A DNA stretch of 41,052 nucleotides from CAZGNZ01 sp964527215 (GCA_964527215.1 CAZGNZ010000041.1:1-41052); one strand, 5' to 3'; counted from the first letter of the stretch, positions 24,685-33,295 are shown. Made by a program: numbers and translations. Notes: a model not told the origin generated them from the letters alone.

Positions 24685-25323
24685 TCAATTGGATTCAGAT
24701 TCTGTTTCGTCCGAATCTTCAAATGTGATATCTTCATCTTCACTTTCCTCAACAGGTTCATCCATTCGTGAACCCTTGGAGATCGCAGCTATCACTGCAT
24801 CTTCCGGAGTGACCAGCCCGGTATTTTCAGGAAGTTCCACATCCCGGGCATGGATACTGTCACCAAGGCGCAGATCAGTGACGTCAATCACAATATTTCC
24901 AGGAATATCTGACGGCAGACATTCAATTTCGATTTCCGTCATCGGCTGAGTTATTTTTCCGCCATCTGTTTTCACACCGAGGGCTTCACCTTCAAGTACG
25001 ATGGCCACATGGATATGGATTTTTTCATCCATTTTCACACCGTAAAGGTCAAAATGCATCACCTCATCGGTCACCGGATGATACTGGACATCCTTGAATA
25101 TCACCGTTCTGAGTTTACCGCCAACGCTGATTTTCAGCAGACGGGCACCGGATTTGTGAATATTGTGCAGTTCACTTTTGTTGATGAAAAAAGGAATACT
25201 GTCCTTGGAATCATGAGAATAGTAGATTCCCGGGATTTTGCCTTCCTTGCGCATCCTTTTTAACCCGCCTTTATTGGTGTCATCGCGGCGGAAGACTTCT
25301 AATTTGTAGTCCAAAACAGTCAT
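24685..25323 (-). CDS. rplY: Ribosomal protein bL25 (general stress protein CTC form)
   Basis: This is 5S rRNA-binding protein bL25 of the two-domain CTC type, 212 aa. The N-terminal domain has GGLKRMRKEGKIPGIYYS and later HFDLYGV. The C-terminal beta domain includes EIECLPSDIPGNIVIDVT. The last 30 residues are strongly acidic (SEDEDITFEDSDETESE). It is preceded by prs at a 16-base gap and followed by pth. Confidence 0.94.
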   Translation of the reverse strand: MTVLDYKLEVFRRDDTNKGGLKRMRKEGKIPGIYYSHDSKDSIPFFINKSELHNIHKSGARLLKISVGGKLRTVIFKDVQYHPVTDEVMHFDLYGVKMDEKIHIHVAIVLEGEALGVKTDGGKITQPMTEIEIECLPSDIPGNIVIDVTDLRLGDSIHARDVELPENTGLVTPEDAVIAAISKGSRMDEPVEESEDEDITFEDSDETESESN

Positions 25324-25339
25324 TCTTACTCCTTAAAAA

Positions 25340-26272
25340 CTAAAAATCAAACATTGAACTCAGGGAATGTCCGGAATTTATTCGCCGGATGGCTTCCCCA
25401 AATACTTTTGCTACGGAGACCACTTCCAGTTTATCCTTCAGCTCCGGAGCATCAAATTGGATGGTATTGCAGACAATGACCTTGGAAATAAGCGGATTGG
25501 ACAAACGTTCAATGGCAACTCCGCTCAGGACCGGGTGGGTGGCAATGCACAAGACATCCCTGGCACCGTTGTCCATGGCTACTGCAGCGGCATTGTAAAT
25601 CGTACCGGCAGTGTCAATCATATCATCAATAATCAGTACGTGCCTGTCCTTGAGATCACCAATCAAATTGGCCACAACCGCCTGATTGGCCTTGGGTCTG
25701 CGTTTATCAATGAGCGCAAATCCAATATGCAGTTTTTTTGCATACGACTGGCTCATTTTTGCGCTGCCGACATCGGGTGCCAGGACAACGCTGTTTTCTT
25801 CATTATATCCGCATTCCACCAGGCGGTCCAGCAATGCAATTCGGGCATACAGGTGATCTATGGGAAAATTTGCAAATCCCTGAATCTGGGGTGTATGCAG
25901 GTCCATGCAGATCATTCGCTGAACCCCCATCGCCGTAATCATATCCAGAAACATTCTGGCGGATATGGGGACCCGGGGGCGCTGTTTACGGTCCTGACGG
26001 CCGTATCCGAAATAAGGAATCACGGCCACCACATGGTGAGCGGAAGCACGACGGGCAGCATCCAGCATCAGCAGAAGTTCGATGATGTTTTCGGCAGGAG
26101 GATTGGTTGACTGCACAATAAAAACATCTTCGTTACGGATATTTTCTTCAAATGCAATGCCTATTTCACCGTCGCTGAAGTTGTGAATATCAATCTTTCC
26201 CAGAGGTATATTCAGATATTCTGCCATACCTCGGGCAAGTGCGATGTTTGACCGACCACTGAAGAGCTTCAT
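25340..26272 (-). CDS. prs: Ribose-phosphate pyrophosphokinase
   Basis: Prs makes PRPP from ribose 5-phosphate and ATP for nucleotide, His and Trp synthesis. The protein is 310 aa. It starts MKLFSGRSN, the family start. It has the ATP flexible loop YGRQDRKQRPRVPIS and the PRPP loop VLIIDDMIDTAGTI. The ATG lies 4 bases after the 3' end of the tRNA-Gln gene, so there is no room for an independent ribosome-binding site outside the tRNA. After tRNA processing the message would be almost leaderless. Confidence 0.96.
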   Translation of the reverse strand: MKLFSGRSNIALARGMAEYLNIPLGKIDIHNFSDGEIGIAFEENIRNEDVFIVQSTNPPAENIIELLLMLDAARRASAHHVVAVIPYFGYGRQDRKQRPRVPISARMFLDMITAMGVQRMICMDLHTPQIQGFANFPIDHLYARIALLDRLVECGYNEENSVVLAPDVGSAKMSQSYAKKLHIGFALIDKRRPKANQAVVANLIGDLKDRHVLIIDDMIDTAGTIYNAAAVAMDNGARDVLCIATHPVLSGVAIERLSNPLISKVIVCNTIQFDAPELKDKLEVVSVAKVFGEAIRRINSGHSLSSMFDF

Positions 26273-26276
26273 AATG

Positions 26277-26347
26277 CTGGGGGACAGGGATTCGAACCCC
26301 GATAACCAGACCCAAAACCTGGTGTCCTGCCATTGAACGATCCCCCA
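26277..26347 (-). tRNA. tRNA-Gln (anticodon UUG)
   Basis: A cloverleaf folds from the minus strand. The acceptor is TGGGGGA paired with TCCCCCA, then discriminator G. The anticodon stem is CCAGG with TCTGG, and the loop TTTTGGG places TTG as anticodon. The T arm has GGTTCGAATCC. CCA is not encoded. The gene lies between ispE and prs, an order also known from other bacteria. Confidence 0.95.
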
Positions 26348-26397
26348 TTATTATTCGGATTACTCCGAATATTCAGGAAAGGACAGGATCAGCCGTA

Positions 26398-27252
26398 TCA
26401 GGACGCAACCAATGCGGGGGAGGTAAGGAAAGTATGATACCCGCCCAGGCGATTTTCCGCCTGCCGGGCACAGTCCTGGCTATCAAAAATACCAAACATA
26501 GTCGAGCCGCTGCCCGACAAGCCGGCCAATAAAGCTCCGGAATCCCGAAGAATGTTCTTTACTGCACCCGCTTCTGGATACGTTGATACGATAACCTGTT
26601 CAAAATCATTTTCAAAAAACTGCCAGTTTATTGCTGCTGGCAGAGTCCGAAATTTATTTTCATCTGAATAAGAATTCAAATAATATTTTAACTGACCGTA
26701 TGCCCACGGGGTCGAAACCTGGAATCCGGGAAAAACCAGCAGGATATGTTTTCCAAAAAAGGGCTCCGGGGGGATCGGTGACAGCTTTTCACCTATACCG
26801 GATGCATACTGAATACCGCCGTCTATGAAGAAGGGAACGTCTGCACCCAATTCAACCGCTGCTGCTTTCAGCTCGGCGGAGGACAGTTGCAGGTTCCATA
26901 ATCGGTTCAGGGTGTTTACAACCGCTGCCGCATCACTGGATCCGCCGCCCAAACCGGCGCCAATGGGGATGTTTTTCTCCAGATGTATTCGAATTCCTCT
27001 TGAGCATCCGGTCCGCTGCCGAATCAAGTCCACTGCCTGGACACAGAGATTATCTCCTTCGGGCAGGGGTATCCCGGAACAGCTGAATTCAACATCACTG
27101 TTTTCCAATTGCATAAATTTCAGGTGATCGGCAAAGCGAATCTCCAAAAATATGGTGCTGATGGTGTGGTACCCATTGGCAAGCTTTCCCGTAATGGCCA
27201 GCCCAACGTTGATTTTGGCATTGGCACAGACCTGAATTGGTTCTGCAGACAT
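26398..27252 (-). CDS. ispE: 4-diphosphocytidyl-2-C-methyl-D-erythritol kinase
   Basis: IspE is the GHMP kinase of the MEP isoprenoid pathway, 284 aa. It has AKINVGLAITGKLANGYH at the N-terminus. The ATP-binding glycine loop is IPIGAGLGGGSSDAAAV, and the C-terminal motif is LAGLSGSGSTMFGIF. It heads the ispE, tRNA-Gln, prs run. ispF of the same pathway lies about 4.5 kb away on the same strand. Confidence 0.95.
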   Translation of the reverse strand: MSAEPIQVCANAKINVGLAITGKLANGYHTISTIFLEIRFADHLKFMQLENSDVEFSCSGIPLPEGDNLCVQAVDLIRQRTGCSRGIRIHLEKNIPIGAGLGGGSSDAAAVVNTLNRLWNLQLSSAELKAAAVELGADVPFFIDGGIQYASGIGEKLSPIPPEPFFGKHILLVFPGFQVSTPWAYGQLKYYLNSYSDENKFRTLPAAINWQFFENDFEQVIVSTYPEAGAVKNILRDSGALLAGLSGSGSTMFGIFDSQDCARQAENRLGGYHTFLTSPALVAS

Positions 27253-27381
27253 ATTTTTATCCGGTTTACGTTGACAATTGTTTGATTCGTGACTTTGATC
27301 TCCAGCAGGAATTGTCCAGAATACTTGTCCGTCAGAGGACGGATTAAATTACGGAGGTCTGTAGCAGCAATAATATCCCAA

Positions 27382-27474
27382 ATGAATTTCCCCGCCCGTC
27401 AGCTGACGGGACGGGTTATCAGCAATCAATCGGGTCATTAACTGTTTCGCTGCCACGCCTACTGGCGGATTCAT
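27382..27474 (+). repeat. Inner hairpin module of the dispersed repeat
   Basis: This stretch matches the reverse complement of 38472-38558 along most of its length (shared ATCGGG, CATTAACT, TTTCGC, GCCACGCC, GGCGGATTCA). It includes a 16-bp perfect palindrome CCCGTCAGCTGACGGG at 27395-27410. The other copy has a different sequence there but still folds into a hairpin. Confidence 0.7.
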
Positions 27475-27531
27475 TGGTATTAATGGGGCCGATGTGCCTG
27501 AAATTCCGTTGCAAAAATCCAATATCTGCAG

Positions 27532-27715
27532 TTAACCCGAATATTTCATGAGAAATCTATTCCGATGATGGATCTGCACAATTCTACAGCGTTATACTCG
27601 AAAAATGTTCTCAACGTACTGTCCAGTACGATTTCACTCATTTTTCTTCATATGCCTTGTAGAATCAATCATTTTCATCATCTCATTGCGAAGTCTCATG
27701 AAATATCCGGGTTAA
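27532..27715. mobile_element. 184-bp MITE-like element with 22-bp terminal inverted repeats
   Basis: The left end (27532-27553) and the right end (27694-27715) are inverted copies that agree at 21 of 22 positions, with core CCGGATATTTCATGAGA. The interior carries a perfect hairpin CGTACTG-TC-CAGTACG at about 27614-27629 and no credible gene. The last bases, TTAA, include the TAA stop of the RAYT-like gene read from the other strand. The same right end occurs at the window start, and a related element is at 38395-38690. Confidence 0.75.
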
Positions 27716-28302
27716 AGCTGCATTCTCAAGTCAACGGACATGGCCCGCAAATCGAGGTGGCGGCCATAAGAAAAGGCATAAAATTCCAGCCTGCCGGCAA
27801 ACCCCAGAAGCGTCATTCCCAGTTCTGTATTGCAGAACCCGATATCAGACTGATCCAGATATTCCCGGAAAGAAGAATACTGCCAATGTTCCATTCTGTC
27901 TGTAAGTTTGCATTTTATTGGGTTTAAGTGAATAAATCTAAAACAGTTGTGGAATTCGCTTCCGCCTGGATTTTTGTAATTTGAGCGGATGGGACGCACG
28001 CAGCTGTTTTCACTGAAGCAATATCCCGTTCTCTGCAGCTGCTGATTGATGATACGGGAATATTCATGCAGGCAGTCATTCAGTTCCCGTGTCAAACAGG
28101 GCATGTCGGCGGGACTGTAAGGACGAATCAGCAGATGGAAACGGTCCGGTAGAATACAGTAGGCCAGAAGTTCTGACCTGGAATGAACCGTATCGTGAAG
28201 CAGCTCTCGAAGGTGATGATAGTTTCGCTTTACCTGACAGACAGGCCGCAAATTTCTGCTGCGGTTGAATATATGATATGTTCTGACTGTTTTTACATTC
28301 AT
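27712..28302 (-). CDS. RAYT/IS200-like Y1 transposase homologue, catalytic residues altered
   Basis: The protein is about 196 aa from the ATG preceded by AAAGGGA; a longer ORF adds 47 residues unlike the family. It belongs to the REP-associated tyrosine transposase/Y1_Tnp group: LLAYCILPDRFHLLIRP matches the usual (V/M)PNHxHLL strand, FRFIHLNPIK matches RYIHLNPVK, and WQYSSFREYL matches PYSSYRxYL. Two catalytic features are changed. The HxH metal motif reads RFH, and the Tyr before IHLNP is Phe (codon TTT). Strand transfer by the normal Tyr mechanism is therefore unlikely. A 6-bp hairpin lies just upstream and a MITE-like element at its stop codon. Confidence 0.85.
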   Translation of the reverse strand: MNVKTVRTYHIFNRSRNLRPVCQVKRNYHHLRELLHDTVHSRSELLAYCILPDRFHLLIRPYSPADMPCLTRELNDCLHEYSRIINQQLQRTGYCFSENSCVRPIRSNYKNPGGSEFHNCFRFIHLNPIKCKLTDRMEHWQYSSFREYLDQSDIGFCNTELGMTLLGFAGRLEFYAFSYGRHLDLRAMSVDLRMQL

Positions 28303-28327
28303 ATTGATTCCCTTTATTGTGGGACTG

Positions 28328-28346
28328 CCTGCCTTTGTCCGGCAGG
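28328..28346. repeat. Short hairpin upstream of the RAYT-like gene
   Basis: CCTGCC and GGCAGG form a perfect 6-bp stem around TTTGTCC. It lies 25 bases before the start codon. RAYTs act on short extragenic palindromes, so this is a candidate target or leader hairpin; the link is inferred. Confidence 0.4.
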
Positions 28347-28468
28347 AAAAATTCCATAGCCACAGGCAATGGTATTGCCCGCTCCTGATTATTCTATGAG
28401 TTTGCGATTGAAATCCGGACAGCTGCTGTTCGGACGGAAACATTTTACCGCGTGTTCTGACTGGAATG

Positions 28469-28490
28469 AAAAAAGGCAGCGAGGCTGCCC
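28469..28490 (-). terminator. Rho-independent terminator of the glnS operon
   Basis: On the minus strand GGCAGC-CTC-GCTGCC is followed by a run of T. It begins about 67 bases after the glnS stop and would end the ruvB-queA-ispF-gltX-glnS transcript. Confidence 0.85.
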
Positions 28491-28556
28491 TTTCATAAAG
28501 TGTGGGAAAAACCGGAACCGAAGTCAGTTCCGGCTTCTGATTGACATTGCTGCCGA

Positions 28557-30245
28557 TCAGTTTTTGGATTTTGCTTTTTTGGCCCAGGAATCCCGCAAAG
28601 AGACCGTACGGTTGAATACCAGAGCATCCTTTGTCGAATCTGAATCCAGGCAGAAATACCCGTTTCGCAGGAACTGGAAATGGTCACCTTTCTCGGCATT
28701 GAGCAATCCGGGTTCCAGTTTGCATCCTCTGAGTGTTTTGAGTGAATCCGGATTGATATTGCTGATGAAATCGGATTCGCCGTCTTCCACTTCGTAGGGA
28801 TTTTCTTTTGAGAACAGGTGTTCATACAGTCGGACTTCACCATCGACGGCATGCTGAGCAGACACCCAGTGCAGTGTCCCTCTGACTTTGCGGCCGTCTT
28901 CCGTTCCCCCGCCTTTGGAAAGCGGATCATAGGTGCATCGGATTTCGGTTACTTCGCCGGCACTGTCTTTAACCACATCAATGCAGGTCACATAATAAGC
29001 ATGCTTCAGACGTACTTCCCGACCCGGAGCAAGTCTGAAAAACTTTCGCGGCGGATTTTCCATAAAGTCGCTGCGCTCAATCCACAGTTCGCGACTGAAA
29101 GGAATTTCCCGGTTTCCGGCATTTGGATTTTCCGGATTGTTGACAGCAGGCAGCATTTCCGAATGATTTTCCGGGTAATTGGCAATCACCAGTTTCACCG
29201 GATCCAGCACGGCCATCACTCGATCGGCAGATTTGTTCAAATCTTCACGCAGACAGTGTTCCAGCAGCGCAATATCGGACACTCCGTCCCGCTTGGCGAT
29301 TCCCACACGGTCGGTAAATTCCCGAATGGATTTTGGTGTGTACCCCCGCCGCCGAAGGCCTGAAATGGTCGGCATTCGAGGATCATCCCAGCCTTGAACA
29401 TGCATGTCATCCACCAGCAGTTTCAGCTTCCTTTTGCTCATGACGGTGTAATTCAGATTCAGCCGGGCGAACTCAATTTGTCTGGGTCGGTAAACGCCCA
29501 GCTCTTTGAGATACCAGTCGTACAGCGGCCGGTGGTCTTCAAACTCCAGTGTGCAAAGGGAATGCGTGATTTTCTCCAGTGAATCCTCCAGTCCGTGAGC
29601 CCAGTCATACATGGGATAAATGCACCATTTATCACCGGTCCGATGATGAGAGGCATGGAGGATGCGATACATCACCGGATCACGCATATTCAGATTGGCG
29701 GATGTCATGTCAATTTTGGCCCGCAGGACCTTTGTACCGTCGGGAAACTCTCCTTTTCGCATGCGCTCAAACAAATCCAGATTTTCATCCACAGACCGGG
29801 TCCGGTAGGGACTTTCCTTTCCGGGTTCGGTCAGCGTACCGCGCAGCTTTCGAATTTCCTCCACAGAAAGGTCATCCACATAGGCTTTCCCGGCTTTGAT
29901 CAGATTGACGGCGAGTTCATACATTTTATCGAAATAGTCGGATGCATAATACAGCCGGTCTTCGAAATCCCATCCCAGCCACTTGACATCTTCAATAATG
30001 GATTCGACGAACTCATCTTCTTCCTTGACAGGATTGGTATCATCAAACCGCAGATTACAAAGTCCGCCTTGATAATCCGCAGCAATACCGAAGTTCAGGC
30101 AGATGGACTTTGCATGACCGATATGCAGACAGCCGTTGGGTTCGGGTGGGAAACGGGTATGCACCCTGCTTTCGTTTTTTCCGACTTTGAGATCTTCATC
30201 AATGATCTCACGAATAAAATTGGTTGGTTTTTTTTCTTCTTCCAT
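28557..30245 (-). CDS. glnS: Glutaminyl-tRNA synthetase
   Basis: This is a class I synthetase that charges tRNA-Gln directly, 562 aa. The HIGH motif is in PPEPNGCLHIGHAKS and the KMSKS-equivalent is VMSKRKL. The Gln-specific segments NLRFDDTNP, YPMYDWAHGLEDSLE and ITHSLCTLEFEDHRPLYDW are present. It lacks the long bacterial C-terminal Yqey-type extension. It is 2 bases downstream of gltX, so the two related synthetases are translated together. The cell therefore probably does not need GatCAB for Gln-tRNA. Confidence 0.96.
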   Translation of the reverse strand: MEEEKKPTNFIREIIDEDLKVGKNESRVHTRFPPEPNGCLHIGHAKSICLNFGIAADYQGGLCNLRFDDTNPVKEEDEFVESIIEDVKWLGWDFEDRLYYASDYFDKMYELAVNLIKAGKAYVDDLSVEEIRKLRGTLTEPGKESPYRTRSVDENLDLFERMRKGEFPDGTKVLRAKIDMTSANLNMRDPVMYRILHASHHRTGDKWCIYPMYDWAHGLEDSLEKITHSLCTLEFEDHRPLYDWYLKELGVYRPRQIEFARLNLNYTVMSKRKLKLLVDDMHVQGWDDPRMPTISGLRRRGYTPKSIREFTDRVGIAKRDGVSDIALLEHCLREDLNKSADRVMAVLDPVKLVIANYPENHSEMLPAVNNPENPNAGNREIPFSRELWIERSDFMENPPRKFFRLAPGREVRLKHAYYVTCIDVVKDSAGEVTEIRCTYDPLSKGGGTEDGRKVRGTLHWVSAQHAVDGEVRLYEHLFSKENPYEVEDGESDFISNINPDSLKTLRGCKLEPGLLNAEKGDHFQFLRNGYFCLDSDSTKDALVFNRTVSLRDSWAKKAKSKN

Positions 30246-30247
30246 TG

Positions 30248-31675
30248 TTATTCCAACTCTAATGAGTGTTTGAATCTGCCAATGGCTTCCTTCGATCCCA
30301 AAATATCAAAAAGGGTAGGAATATCCGGACCATGGCAGCTTCCATAGAGGGCCAGACGCAGGGGGAAATACAAATCCCTGCCTTTGATTCCCAGTTCCTT
30401 TTGGGATTTTTTCAGCAGCGATTTCAAATCATCTGCCGACCAGTCCTCCTGATCATCGAGGGTTTCGATCCAGAACCGGAACAGACTTCGGGTGTTATCG
30501 CTCAGCAGGATTTCTCTGTCTGCACCTTTCGGTTCAGGTCTGGTGAAGTACATTTTACTGTAGGATGTTATCTCGTTCATGGTAGTGATTCTACGACGTG
30601 CGTCGCCAATTACTTTCAGATATTTTTCATCCTCCGGTACATTCAGTCCGTCTTTTTCAAATTGGATTCGGGCACGCCGGCTGATGTCAGATAAATCAAG
30701 TTCCCGAATATAGTGGCTGTTCATCCAATTCAGTTTTTCGGTATCAAAAACAGCACCGCCTTTCTGGATTCTGTCCAGAGAAAAGGCATTCGCCAGCTGA
30801 TCAAGAGTAAAAAATTCCTCATCAGTTCCCGGATTCCAGCCCAGCAGAGCAACGAAATTCAGCAGGGCTTCCGGCAGATATCCCTTTTTCATGAAATCTT
30901 CAGCAGCCACATCACCCTGCCGTTTGGACAATTTTGACTTATCCGGGTTCAGCAGCAGGGGCAGATGGGCAAAAACCGGCGGTTCCCATTCCAGCAGCTG
31001 ATAAAGCAGGATGTGTTTCGGTGTGGACGGCAGCCATTCTTCACCGCGAATGACATGGGTGATTCCCATCAAGTGATCGTCCACCACATTGGCCATATGA
31101 TAGGTAGGAAATCCGTCGGATTTCATCAGTACCTGATCATCAATCTCTGCAGTATTGAAGGATACTTTGCCTCTGACTTCATCCTGAAATTCGACCATGT
31201 CTCCGTCAGGAATCCGCAGACGGATCACATGGGATTCCTCGGCCATGCGGGCCAAGGCTTCTTCCCGCGGCAGGGAGAGACAGTGGCGGTCATAGCGGGT
31301 GCTCAGGTTGTTTTTTTCCGCAGTTTGGCGCATTTCCGCCAACCGTTCTGCAGAACAAAAGCAGGGATACGCATGTCCGGCATCCATGAGCTGACCGATC
31401 GTTTTCCGGTAGATGTCCAGTCTTTGGCTCTGATAATACGGTCCGGAATCGCCGCCCTGTTCGGGGCCTTCGTCAAATGCCAGTCCGATCTGCTTGAAAG
31501 TCCGCAGTAGGTTCGGTACGGCATCAGCCACTTTTCGATTCTGATCGGTGTCTTCGATTCGAAGCACAATCCGACCGTGATTCTGTCTGGCAAACAGGTA
31601 ATTGTACAGTGCAGTTCTCAGCCCACCGACATGCAGATAACCGGTTGGACTGGGGGCAAATCGGGTTTTCACCAT
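30248..31675 (-). CDS. gltX: Glutamyl-tRNA synthetase
   Basis: This is a class I synthetase of 475 aa. The HIGH motif is in APSPTGYLHVGGLRTALYNYL (signature PSPTGYLHVGG) and the KMSKS motif is KLSKRQG. The bacterial anticodon-binding domain follows, with GWNPGTDEE and the C-terminal DILGSKEAIGRF. It lies between ispF (25-base gap) and glnS (2-base gap). Confidence 0.96.
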   Translation of the reverse strand: MVKTRFAPSPTGYLHVGGLRTALYNYLFARQNHGRIVLRIEDTDQNRKVADAVPNLLRTFKQIGLAFDEGPEQGGDSGPYYQSQRLDIYRKTIGQLMDAGHAYPCFCSAERLAEMRQTAEKNNLSTRYDRHCLSLPREEALARMAEESHVIRLRIPDGDMVEFQDEVRGKVSFNTAEIDDQVLMKSDGFPTYHMANVVDDHLMGITHVIRGEEWLPSTPKHILLYQLLEWEPPVFAHLPLLLNPDKSKLSKRQGDVAAEDFMKKGYLPEALLNFVALLGWNPGTDEEFFTLDQLANAFSLDRIQKGGAVFDTEKLNWMNSHYIRELDLSDISRRARIQFEKDGLNVPEDEKYLKVIGDARRRITTMNEITSYSKMYFTRPEPKGADREILLSDNTRSLFRFWIETLDDQEDWSADDLKSLLKKSQKELGIKGRDLYFPLRLALYGSCHGPDIPTLFDILGSKEAIGRFKHSLELE

Positions 31676-31700
31676 GGTTTGTCTTTTATTTTTATAAAGG

Positions 31701-32177
31701 TTACTGAGTTAACAATACTACCGCCTGTGCGGCGAGGCCTTCCTTGCGGCCTGAGAATCCGAGATAGTCGGTGGTTGTGGCTTTCACTGAAATCTGATCC
31801 AGATCGGCATCCAGGATTTCAGCGAGATTTCGGCGCATTTTTGGGATAAAATCCGCAAGCCGCGGTTTCTGAAGAATAACCGTGGCATCCAGATTCACCA
31901 GACGGTATCCTCTGCCTCTGACAAGCTGCCAGGCATGATCCAGAAAAATCCGGCTGTCTGCGCCTTGCCATCGCGTATCGGATGAAGGGAAGTGGCTGCC
32001 GATGTCACCGGATGCAACAGCTCCCAGCAGGGCATCCACAGCAGCATGATAAAGTACATCTCCGTCGCTGTGACCTTTGGAGCCCATTTCATACGGAATT
32101 TTTACACCGCCGATGATGAGCGGGCAGTCCGCTGCCAGCTGGTGTACATCAACACCCTGTCCGATTCTGATATTCAT
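31701..32177 (-). CDS. ispF: 2-C-methyl-D-erythritol 2,4-cyclodiphosphate synthase
   Basis: IspF is the fifth step of the MEP isoprenoid pathway. The protein is 158 aa. It has the metal-binding GQGVDVHQL and the segments GHSDGDVLYHAAVDALLGA, GDIGSHFP, and the C-terminal VKATTTDYLGFSGRKEGLAAQA. The family usually starts MRIGxGxDVH, as here. Confidence 0.96.
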   Translation of the reverse strand: MNIRIGQGVDVHQLAADCPLIIGGVKIPYEMGSKGHSDGDVLYHAAVDALLGAVASGDIGSHFPSSDTRWQGADSRIFLDHAWQLVRGRGYRLVNLDATVILQKPRLADFIPKMRRNLAEILDADLDQISVKATTTDYLGFSGRKEGLAAQAVVLLTQ

Positions 32178-32226
32178 TTGTTCTGCCGGATTTGGGGGGT
32201 TTGCGTTGTCTTTGAATCCGTATGGA

Positions 32227-33285
32227 TCAGATGATGATCATTGCATCGCCGTAGCTGTAGAAGCGGTATTTTTCCGCCACCGCCTCCTGATAGGCCCGCA
32301 GTACGAAATTCTTGTTCGAAAATGCAGCCACAAGCATCATTAAGGTGGATTTTGGCTGATGAAAATTGGTTACCATCCGGTCAACGATCTTGAAATCGTA
32401 TGGCGGAAAAATGAATTTATCGGTCCAGGCCCGTTTGGCCGTGATCTGGAATCCCGACACCGCAACGGTTTCAAGCGCTCTGACGGTGGATGTACCGACA
32501 GCGATAACTCTCTTCTTTTTGGAGCAGGCCCGGTTAATGGTGGTTGCTGTTTCCGGCGGAACCCGGAAATATTCGGAATCCATTTGATGCCGAGTCAGAT
32601 CTTCCACCATGATCGGACGGAATGTTCCCAGCCCGATATGGAGTGTGATGGCAGCAACATGCGCCCCTTTTTCACGCACCTCGTCCAAAAGTTCATCTGT
32701 AAAATGCAGACCGGCCGTTGGTGCCGCAACGGAACCGCGTTCGGATGCAAATACCGTCTGATAGTTGGTTTTATCTTCCGGGATGGGCTCGCGTTTGATA
32801 TACGGCGGCAGTGGAGACAGCCCATGTTCATCTATAAAAGGATATATAGACGGTGTTTCGTATTCAAACCGCAGAACGCGTCCTCCGGATACCGTATTAT
32901 CAATCACGTCGCATGAAATACCGTCTCCAAAAATCAGCTTATTTCCGATCCGCACTTTTCGTGCCGGTTTCACCATGGCTTCCCAAAGATCATTTTCCAG
33001 CTCACGAAGCAGAAAAACTTCCACTTTAGCGGCTGATTTGTCTTTATGGGCAAACAGCCTTGCCGGATAAACCTTTGTGTTGTTGATGACCAGAACATCG
33101 CCTTTCCGAAAATAATTTATGATATCTTTGAATTCACGGTGTTCGATGGTCTCATCGCTGCGGTTCAGTACCATCAGCCGGCATTCGTCCCGCCGGTCCG
33201 CAGGATACTGCGCAACAAGTTCATCTGGTACTTCCAATTCAAATTCTGAGAGCCGTGGTGGCTTTTCGATTGCTCCGAAAAACAT
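32227..33285 (-). CDS. queA: tRNA ribosyltransferase-isomerase QueA
   Basis: QueA transfers the ribosyl part of SAM to preQ1 in tRNA on the way to queuosine. The protein is 352 aa. Segments seen are LVAQYPADRRDECRLMVL, VLVINNTKVYPARL, SVAAPTAGLHFT, HIGLGTFRP and GTSTVRALE. It lies 10 bases downstream of ruvB, a common neighbour, and about 50 bases before ispF. Confidence 0.96.
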   Translation of the reverse strand: MFFGAIEKPPRLSEFELEVPDELVAQYPADRRDECRLMVLNRSDETIEHREFKDIINYFRKGDVLVINNTKVYPARLFAHKDKSAAKVEVFLLRELENDLWEAMVKPARKVRIGNKLIFGDGISCDVIDNTVSGGRVLRFEYETPSIYPFIDEHGLSPLPPYIKREPIPEDKTNYQTVFASERGSVAAPTAGLHFTDELLDEVREKGAHVAAITLHIGLGTFRPIMVEDLTRHQMDSEYFRVPPETATTINRACSKKKRVIAVGTSTVRALETVAVSGFQITAKRAWTDKFIFPPYDFKIVDRMVTNFHQPKSTLMMLVAAFSNKNFVLRAYQEAVAEKYRFYSYGDAMIII

Positions 33286-33295
33286 GCCTTTCCCT

